From Pseudomonas sp. AL03 (GTDB taxonomy: Bacteria; Pseudomonadota; Gammaproteobacteria; Pseudomonadales; Pseudomonadaceae), in NCBI RefSeq assembly GCF_029960815.1, contig NZ_JASBRE010000003.1:1-64000 (forward strand): a stretch of DNA of 64,000 nt, written 5' to 3'. Of this stretch, positions 63,055 to 64,000 are shown in pieces. The translations under genes and the position numbers were made by a program. The notes below the pieces were generated by a model, which was not told the origin of the DNA, searched no databases, and saw only the letters and a list, made by a program, of their open reading frames with translations. Every line of letters begins with the position of its first letter. The first letter of the stretch is position 1.

Positions 63055-63903
63055 TCACCGTTTTGGAAAGTCTCGCCAGGCTTGCCAGTCAATGCCGGCA
63101 ATTCCTCGTGGTTGCAGCTGTTCGCGCCAGGCACGGGTCTGGTGCTGCAACTGCTCAGTCGACGCGCCGGCCCAGGATTCCGTGGCATCCAATTGCGGCT
63201 CGGTGCTTTGCGCCAGGCGAAACTGCAGATCGGGCCAGCGTTGAGCGATCTGCTCTGCCATTCGTGCGCTGTTTTTCGGGTTACGGGTGTAGATCATCAG
63301 GCTGACCTGACGCACGCCCGCGTCGGGCAGCGCGCACGGCAGACAGGTTTTTCCGGGTTTTGCCTCGGCGAACCAGCGATGATGGCTGGAAATCTCTACC
63401 GGCCAGGGGCTCGCTGCGGAGGCCGCGCGCAAGGTGTCGAGCAAGTCCTTCAAACGCTGATCCGGGACCGGTACGCCCAGCTGCTCGACTTCCAGGTCCA
63501 GGTGCAGGCTCGCGAATGAAACCCCCTTCAGCTTCGCCAATAAATCGGTGAGCTGATGGCGTTCCTGCGGCTCGATCCAGGCCGGATCGCCGAGCAACAG
63601 GCTGACCTGCACGCCCTCGCCGGCCGCATCCTGCAGCAATTGCTCCAGCCGTTGGCGCGTCGTGACAAGGTCTTTCAACTGGGCGGCCTTGAGACCAAGG
63701 TAGATCTTGTCCATCCCGGCTTTACGCAGTTGCTCAAGCTCCGCTTTACGCTGATCGGGATCGAGCAATGCTTCGCTGTCCCAGACATAACTGGCCTGGG
63801 ACCATTGGCTCGACTGCACCCCCGGCGCCTGAAGCGGCAGTGGTTGTGCGGCCATTATTGTCGTTGGCAACGACAGCGTCAGGAGCAGAAGTATCGATCG
63901 CAT
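63055..63903 (-). CDS. Secreted protein of the polysaccharide operon
   Basis: 282 aa with a signal peptide (MRSILLLLTLSLPTTIMA). The mature part suggests a TIM-barrel-like or hydrolase-like fold: YVWDSEALLDPDQRKAELEQLRKAGMDKIYLGLK, VSLLLGDPAWIEPQERHQL, ASLHLDLEVEQLG, VEISSHHRWFAEAKPG, VSLMIYTRNPKNSARMAEQI. Acidic residues in HLDLE could be catalytic, so a glycoside hydrolase trimming the polymer is possible, but this is inference. It lies between the cut-off upstream gene and the HlyD-like gene, with 6-base spacing. Confidence 0.65.
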   Translation of the reverse strand: MRSILLLLTLSLPTTIMAAQPLPLQAPGVQSSQWSQASYVWDSEALLDPDQRKAELEQLRKAGMDKIYLGLKAAQLKDLVTTRQRLEQLLQDAAGEGVQVSLLLGDPAWIEPQERHQLTDLLAKLKGVSFASLHLDLEVEQLGVPVPDQRLKDLLDTLRAASAASPWPVEISSHHRWFAEAKPGKTCLPCALPDAGVRQVSLMIYTRNPKNSARMAEQIAQRWPDLQFRLAQSTEPQLDATESWAGASTEQLQHQTRAWREQLQPRGIAGIDWQAWRDFPKR

Positions 63904-63904
63904 A

Positions 63905-64000
63905 TCAAAACCTCGTGGCTCGTTTAAGCACCCACCACGGCGCCATGGAGGTTTCTTCATGGCCCCGACGAAATATCTCGTTGAGCATGGCCACTGCGCT
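63905..64000 (-). CDS. C-terminal end of an upstream operon gene, cut by the window
   Basis: Open on the minus strand from the window edge to TGA at 63905; the last 31 residues read SAVAMLNEIFRRGHEETSMAPWWVLKRATRF. Its stop lies one base from the next start codon, so it belongs to the same operon. The fragment is too short for a family call; the amphipathic basic end would suit a membrane glycosyltransferase. Confidence 0.5.
   Translation of the reverse strand, partial: SAVAMLNEIFRRGHEETSMAPWWVLKRATRF

Overview
The window looks like a chromosomal segment of a Pseudomonas of the P. fluorescens group. It is GC-rich, carries Pseudomonas-type REP palindromes (GTGGGAGCGAGC family), and has gene orders typical of the genus: narXL / narK1K2GHJI-PPIase-moaA, nrdD-nrdG, and spu/puu polyamine genes. 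The Ada, AlkB, AhpC and Dnr proteins are also typical of it. The assignment is inference from content; no database was consulted.

Layout. 0.1-7 kb: ahpF and ahpC peroxide defence, then a tyrosine recombinase divergent from a KfrA-like coiled-coil DNA-binding protein, then gor and galU. 7.2-11.1 kb: a small lipoprotein gene, followed by a decayed Tn3-family transposon (7884-11059) with 38-bp terminal inverted repeats, a 3' fragment of tnpA with stops and a frameshift, and a CopG/ParE-type toxin-antitoxin operon with a coupled third gene. 11.1-15.2 kb: small conserved genes, then a DNA alkylation-repair set (Oxygenase-NA protein, alkB, ada). 15.2-21.2 kb: an acuI/yhdH-type reductase, a nitronate monooxygenase-like protein, modABC behind a perfect ModE-like palindrome, and topoisomerase IB. 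21.3-24.9 kb: small hypothetical genes, one lipoprotein gene broken by a 7-bp tandem duplication, tRNA-Leu(TAA), tRNA-Cys(GCA), and a DUF3079 gene with an ANR/FNR box. 24.9-28.1 kb: an iron-uptake operon (P19, cupredoxin, FTR1, FeS membrane protein) with a Fur-like box. 28.1-29.7 kb: a chemoreceptor.

29.8-48.5 kb is an anaerobic-metabolism block. It holds class III ribonucleotide reductase (nrdD plus a separate 55-aa ORF carrying the glycyl-radical motif, plus nrdG), moaA and a parvulin at the end of the nitrate-reductase operon, narIJHG, two nitrate/nitrite transporters, narXL, a dnr-like regulator and a DGC-domain gene. ANR boxes and NarL 7-2-7 heptamer pairs tie these together: low oxygen plus nitrate would switch on respiratory nitrate reduction, Moco synthesis and oxygen-independent dNTP synthesis.

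48.6-58.3 kb is a gamma-glutamylated polyamine catabolism and uptake locus (PuuB, PuuC, PuuA, SpuA/PuuD, then an ATPase, two permeases and a binding protein). 58.5-60.7 kb holds thpR, two small genes and a lipoprotein gene. 60.9-64 kb is the end of an apparent exopolysaccharide operon (epimerase, HlyD-like protein, secreted protein, a cut-off gene).

The observations most worth checking are the split NrdD, the Ada protein lacking three of four zinc cysteines, the recombinase-KfrA pair with operator palindromes, the slippage-broken lipoprotein gene, and the ANR-linked DUF3079 gene.
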